Below the pieces are notes generated by a model that made no database searches, had not been told where the DNA came from, and saw only the letters and a program-made list of their open reading frames with translations. Made by a program: the position numbers and the translations under genes. 64,000 nucleotides of DNA from Chamaea fasciata (lineage: Eukaryota; Chordata; Aves; Passeriformes; Sylviidae): positions 41,249,656 through 41,313,655 of the forward strand of contig JARCOQ010000007.1 in the NCBI GenBank assembly GCA_029207755.1, given 5' to 3'. Positions 61,983-64,000 of this stretch are shown here, piece by piece. Position 1 is the stretch's first letter. The number at the start of each line of letters is the position of its first letter.

Positions 61983-64000
61983 GTATTTTCTCAGCCGTCT
62001 CTGTATCGGGCATGCTGAGCAATGCAAAGCTGATTTTGACCTTGATGCAAAATGGAGGCGGACAGGATGGGACGGGACAGAAGAGTAAGCACACACGGAC
62101 GTGAACAGAGCAGTCAATCTGAGAGATTTCTGTTCTTGTGTACTTTGGAAAAGTACATAATCCCTTTTGAGAACACTCTGCTGTAGGCTGCAGAGCTAGG
62201 GAGATCTTCAGGGAGACATAGGGAAAGATGACCATGCTCTTACATTAAAGACACCCATAGTTTGTTCCAACATGGAAGTTCCTGTTACCCTAAGGGAATA
62301 ACTTCCATTTCTGATTATTTTTATCTCATGGACTTTGCTATTAAGAGAGATTTGAAAAGTTTTTGTCTGTAGCAAAATGTGGTCAGCTCCGTTCATCTGG
62401 ACAGGTCAACTGGACCAAAGTGAGAGAGTTGTTTCTTTGAGTGACTTTATCCTCTACTTCTGCTATAGGCAGAGGTAAAATCTAGCCCACATGCTCAGAT
62501 AGAAGAGTGAATATTCCTCAAGTCTTGAGATAGTCAGAAGGGCTTGTTTTGATGCATTAACAGAAGGGCTCTTGAGCAATATGCACATTTAGATTTTGAG
62601 GTAGGCTTCCTCATAGATCTCAGACAGCAGATGCATTTTGAGATTGAGGTAGTTAGCACAGTGTAGCTCCTTGGGATTTTCTCTGAATTTTCTCAGACTG
62701 CTGGAGGTAGCAAAGTTGTAGAGAAAGAGCTAATTTCAGTTTTTCTAACTTACAGAGGCTTTTGCTTGTGGTAGGAGCAATGTAGGGTGAAAGTTTCTGC
62801 TAATTTTTTTGTTAATTCATGCCTTTGGGAAGGTTGTTTTGTGATGACTTGGTGCAATATGTTCCATGCAGCAGTGAAATCATGTACTTTCCTGAGTCTG
62901 AGCTGGTCTCTAAATAATAGCTAAGAAGTAATTTTTAAAAAGTTATCAACAGACTTGTACTACTGCAAAGGAAAAGCCTCAGAGAGTTCCAGCCATCTAT
63001 CAGGTAGAGGATGTTCCTCAGCTCAGTGGTAGGACTGAATTTTCTTTCTTTCTTTTCTCTCCCCACCACCTGAAATTAGTAATTAACTTTTACTGATTGC
63101 TAACAAAGCAAGGTAGAAAGGAGGGAATACTGAGCCTGACAGAATCATGTGATGGGTAAAGAGGTCTGATATTATGGCCACAGTAAGATGAGGTAGGGGC
63201 AGTGCACACCCTAGACTTCTCCTGCAGCAAGGTGCAGCAAGTGGGGACAAATATTGCCTAGGTTAATTATTGGCTGCTGCTGTTTTTGCCCTGGGTAAGG
63301 GACTGCATGGCATGGTGGAGAGATGAGCAAAAGGCAGCAGACACTGAAAAGAGTGTGAGGAGGGGGTGGCAGCCCAGGTTTCAAAACTGTGACCTGGCTT
63401 ATAATATGACAGCAATCTTGGCTTTCAAGAGATGCATTAGCTCCATATAAATCACCCAAATATATTTATTTTATCAATCCCTCTATTATTTTACTCCTTT
63501 TTGTTTTATGGTGTGGAGGAAGAGGAGTCTTCACGAAGCAGGATTTCTCTTTTGTGACAATGCAGCCTTGAAAAGCAAGCTGAGCCTCTCTCCTCTAAAT
63601 GGAAAGGATCCCTGAGGTGAAAGCTCCCTTCAAACCAGGTTACTGACATTTACTTAATACCGTCTGTAGCAGGATTATCATTAAAGCTGCCCAAAAGCAC
63701 ATTAATCTCTCTGGATCCGTCCAAGTGCTGGATTGTAATGGCATTTAATCAGAGAAGGCTTTGATTTCTAAAGACAAGTGCAAACATTGAAATATCTGCC
63801 TGTGGAACAGTTACTTATTCATGTACAAGTGTACTTGTACACTGTAGTGTAGCTGAGGAGGAACATGCAACTAGGATATTGACAGTGAAAGGGAAATCTG
63901 GAGAGTAGTGTTACCAAGAATGAGCTGGCAGGAATTTTAAGGGAAGACTAGAACACGGCAGGGCTAAGAAGGGGTCATATGTAAAGTGGGCTCTTCCTAT
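61983..64000 (+). other. ADCK1: ADCK1 intron 7, partial
   Basis: It begins GTATTT and continues to the window end without another ADCK1 exon. An ATTA-containing AT-rich stretch at 63640-63770 and an 8-bp-arm inverted repeat at 63823-63840 (GTACAAGT, two bases, ACTTGTAC) are the only structures noted. Confidence 0.7.

Larger units (their letters stand above)
3050..64000 (+). other. ADCK1: ADCK1 gene, 5' part (continues beyond window)
   Basis: Six coding exons with canonical AG/GT borders join without any frame change to give residues 1-283 of ADCK1, a UbiB-family atypical kinase of about 520-530 residues in vertebrates. ADCK1 proteins are mitochondrial and have been linked to cristae organisation and, through the yeast relative Mcp2/Cqd2, to coenzyme Q and lipid distribution. 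No substrate is firmly established. Visible features are an N-terminal hydrophobic mitochondrial segment, KVGQ at 92-95, the alanine-rich loop GAAS at 152-155, AVKIQHP with K173, E220 and a hinge-like LLMEF at 258-262. The HCDPHPGN catalytic loop and DHG metal-binding motif belong to later exons outside the window. Introns are roughly 2.9, 4.3, 21.8, 22.1, 3.7 and 3.2 kb, then more than 2 kb. Confidence 0.93.

Noticed and set aside
61983..64000. Next ADCK1 exon carrying the catalytic HCDPHPGN motif
   Set aside because: I searched the remaining sequence in the + strand frames and saw no such coding segment, so the exon is outside the window.

Overview
The window is vertebrate nuclear DNA, almost certainly from a bird and probably from a passerine. 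The evidence is internal. One vertebrate gene is split into short exons by large introns. There are several CR1 LINE 3' ends closing with ATTCTRTG-type octamers, and several avian-type endogenous retroviral LTRs. A degraded SINE with a tRNA-Ile(AAU)-like head and a CR1-like tail is also present, an architecture I associate with songbird lineages. Nothing looks bacterial, and no operon, CRISPR array or mobile gene cassette is present.

The only gene I can support is the 5' part of ADCK1 (aarF domain-containing kinase 1, UbiB family of atypical kinases) on the + strand. A CpG-island promoter (about 2800-3600) carries a ZNF143/THAP11-type motif at 3016-3040 and a probable non-coding first exon ending at 3119. 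Six coding exons follow: 6026-6151, 10447-10530, 32285-32488, 54589-54747, 58482-58640 and 61866-61982. They join in phase 0 to encode residues 1-283. The KxGQ motif, alanine-rich loop, ATP-site lysine, conserved glutamate and hinge-like segment are present. The catalytic HCDPHPGN region and the C-terminal half must lie beyond 64000.

Region by region: 1-354 holds nothing recognisable. 355-1590 is a minus-strand LTR split by a nested SINE. 1690-2690 is a 5'-truncated, internally deleted CR1. 2800-3600 is the promoter. The rest is ADCK1 exons and introns. Introns 3 and 4 (about 21.8 and 22.1 kb) hold a minus-strand CR1 tail, two related minus-strand solo LTRs on either side of coding exon 3 (the fourth exon), a pair of further LTR-like pieces, two + strand CR1 tails, an ancient MIR-like SINE, microsatellites, and several AT-rich ATTA-dense stretches that could be conserved regulatory elements.

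I did not find a convincing previously undescribed system. The most informative observations are the nested SINE, the ZNF143-type promoter motif, the fully symmetric phase-0 exons, the LTR pair around the KxGQ exon, and a charged minus-strand open frame at 53813-54010 that I could not identify.
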